Positions 62,993 to 64,000 of a DNA stretch of 64,000 nucleotides are shown in pieces (position 1 is the first letter of the stretch; each line of letters opens with the position of its first letter). A program made the position numbers and the translations under genes. The stretch is from Lachnospiraceae bacterium. GTDB taxonomy: Bacteria; Bacillota; Clostridia; Lachnospirales; Lachnospiraceae. The notes under the pieces are model-generated. The model saw only the letters and a list, made by a program, of their open reading frames with translations. It made no database searches and was not told the DNA's origin. Location: contig SVFM01000006.1 in assembly GCA_015056865.1 (NCBI GenBank), positions 42,364-106,363 on the forward strand, given 5' to 3'.

Positions 62993-64000
62993 ATGAGTAA
63001 AACATTTCCTGGTAATCAAAAACATTTAACCTTATCTGACCGCTGTTTTATCGAACAGGCTTTATTGCAAAATCTCAGTTTTCGGCAGATGGCTACTACT
63101 TTACATAAGGATCCTTCAACCATTTCCAAAGAGATTCGTTTGCATCGTTCTACACCTCGCAAAAACTCATCTCAAAAAAATGATTGTATTCACTCTCCTA
63201 AATGTGCTATCCATCACATCTGTGGAAATGTAATCTGCATGAAGAGCTGTTGGTTCTGCAATAATCACAACTGCCACGATTACTGCCTTGACTATCAGCC
63301 TTTCTACTGCAAACGGATTGAAAAGGCACCTTTTGTCTGCAATGGTTGTCCGGATATTTTATCCTGTAAGCATCCTCACTTTTATTACCGCGCCAGAGAA
63401 GCGGATACACAGTACCGCAAAACTCTTGTCCGTTCAAGAACCGGTATTAACTGCTCTCCTCAAGAACTGGAAGACCTTGACAATCTTGTCTCTCCTTTAA
63501 TCTTGAAGGGACAACCCTTGGGACACATTTTTGCAACACATGCCGATGAGATTCCTTGTTCCCGCAGAACTTTGTACAACTATGTTGACCAGAGTCTGTT
63601 AGCAGCCAGAAATCTCGATCTGCCAAGACGTGTTCGATTTAAACGTCGTTATCGCAAATCCAGAAAAGAAGGCTATAAAGACAACAATCAAAGCTACCGC
63701 AACCACAGGACCTACAAAGATTTTGAACGCTTTATCGAAGCGCATCCGGATGCTGAAGTCATCGAAATGGATACTGTAAAAGGTACAAAAAACGGGGGAA
63801 AAGTATTTCTCACCATGCTGTTTCGTAATTCTTCCTTCATGCTCATCTTTCTGCTTCCTCAGGGTAAGCAGAAGTATGTGCAGCAGGTTTTCGATACTTT
63901 GACCGAGTTATTGGGACCTCGCTTATTCCAGAAAACATTCCCTGTAATTCTGACTGACAACGGACCAGAATTTAAAAATCCTTCTGCACTAGAATTTACC
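62993..64000 (+). mobile_element. IS30-family transposase (partial, runs off right edge)
   Basis: 336 codons are open from ATG 62993 to the edge, with AAGGAG 6-7 bases upstream. N-terminal HTH (LTLSDRCFIEQALLQNLSF, then STISKEIRLH) is the IS30 DNA-binding start. A Cys/His-rich segment follows (about 60-125; CAIHHICGN, CWFCNNHNCHDYC, CNGCPDILSC), more extended than in IS30 itself. The DDE core begins with VIEMDTVKGTK (first Asp) and TDNGPEF (second Asp); the Glu lies beyond the window. It inserted beside the SOS-regulated uvrB promoter. Whether it is intact cannot be seen. Confidence 0.88.

Noticed and set aside
1..64000. CRISPR arrays, tRNA, rRNA or riboswitch genes
   Set aside because: Looked for regular spaced repeats, cloverleaf-like patterns and rRNA or aptamer cores in the gaps; nothing convincing was found, though small RNAs could be missed without a search tool.

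Overview
The window looks like a chromosomal stretch from a gut Firmicute, most likely Lachnospiraceae (Clostridia). The main clues are a bile salt hydrolase, an anaerobic flavodiiron protein/rubredoxin/2-oxoacid:ferredoxin oxidoreductase cluster, a Spo0A-type DNA-binding domain, the cdaA-cdaR-glmM order, AGGAG-type ribosome binding sites and sigma-A promoters. The assignment comes from reading the proteins, not from a database search.

Layout. (1) 1-2890, minus strand: oxygen/redox and 2-oxoacid oxidation genes, in transcription order flavodiiron protein, rubredoxin, fused gamma/delta subunit, and an alpha subunit that runs off the left edge. (2) 3033-5972, plus: cation/proton antiporter, AraC regulator, histidine phosphatase. 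(3) 6004-8688: an NSS-type sodium-coupled transporter and a bile salt hydrolase, divergent, separated by a long perfect palindrome. (4) 8732-31471, minus: an XRE regulator and polysaccharide locus B. B carries a complete PglF/E/D/C bacillosamine and initiation module, a WbuB-like transferase, Wzx, a Wzy-like polymerase, a second GT4, a WbpA/WbpB/WbpE-like set with two LpxD-like acyltransferases, and CapE/CapF/CapG for UDP-FucNAc. A DprA-like + phosphoribosyltransferase pair with its own promoter interrupts the CapE-CapF-CapG run. (5) 31529-44472, minus: polysaccharide locus A, richer in G+C, with its own WbaP-type initiating transferase, a Wzz/pseudo-kinase, six glycosyltransferases, EpsG and an O-antigen-ligase-like protein. 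(6) 44620-48180: a stand-alone Spo0A output domain, a GtrB-like transferase, a YuiD-like protein, a second long palindrome and a DUF3048 lipoprotein. (7) 48226-62722, minus: housekeeping genes ptsH, glmM, cdaR, cdaA, two membrane proteins, comF, recD2, mreB, uvrA and uvrB. (8) 62993-64000: a truncated view of an IS30-type transposase.

How the genes fit together. Locus B encodes three nucleotide-sugar pathways and three sugar transferases (one initiating, two GT4), so it could make a trisaccharide repeat of N,N-diacetylbacillosamine, FucNAc and a 3-acylamino uronic acid. Locus A has polymerases but no recognisable flippase or sugar-synthesis genes and may rely on B or on genes elsewhere. GlmM and the c-di-AMP genes supply and monitor cell-wall precursor metabolism.

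Most unusual signal. The only two gene-free stretches over 300 bases (7405-7716 and 46680-46992) each hold a roughly 200-240 nt hairpin with very long arms (52/52 and about 65/72 paired). The arms are unrelated in sequence between the two copies, but the apical cores are clearly homologous, with compensatory differences. This points to a family of structured elements that I cannot assign to a known class.
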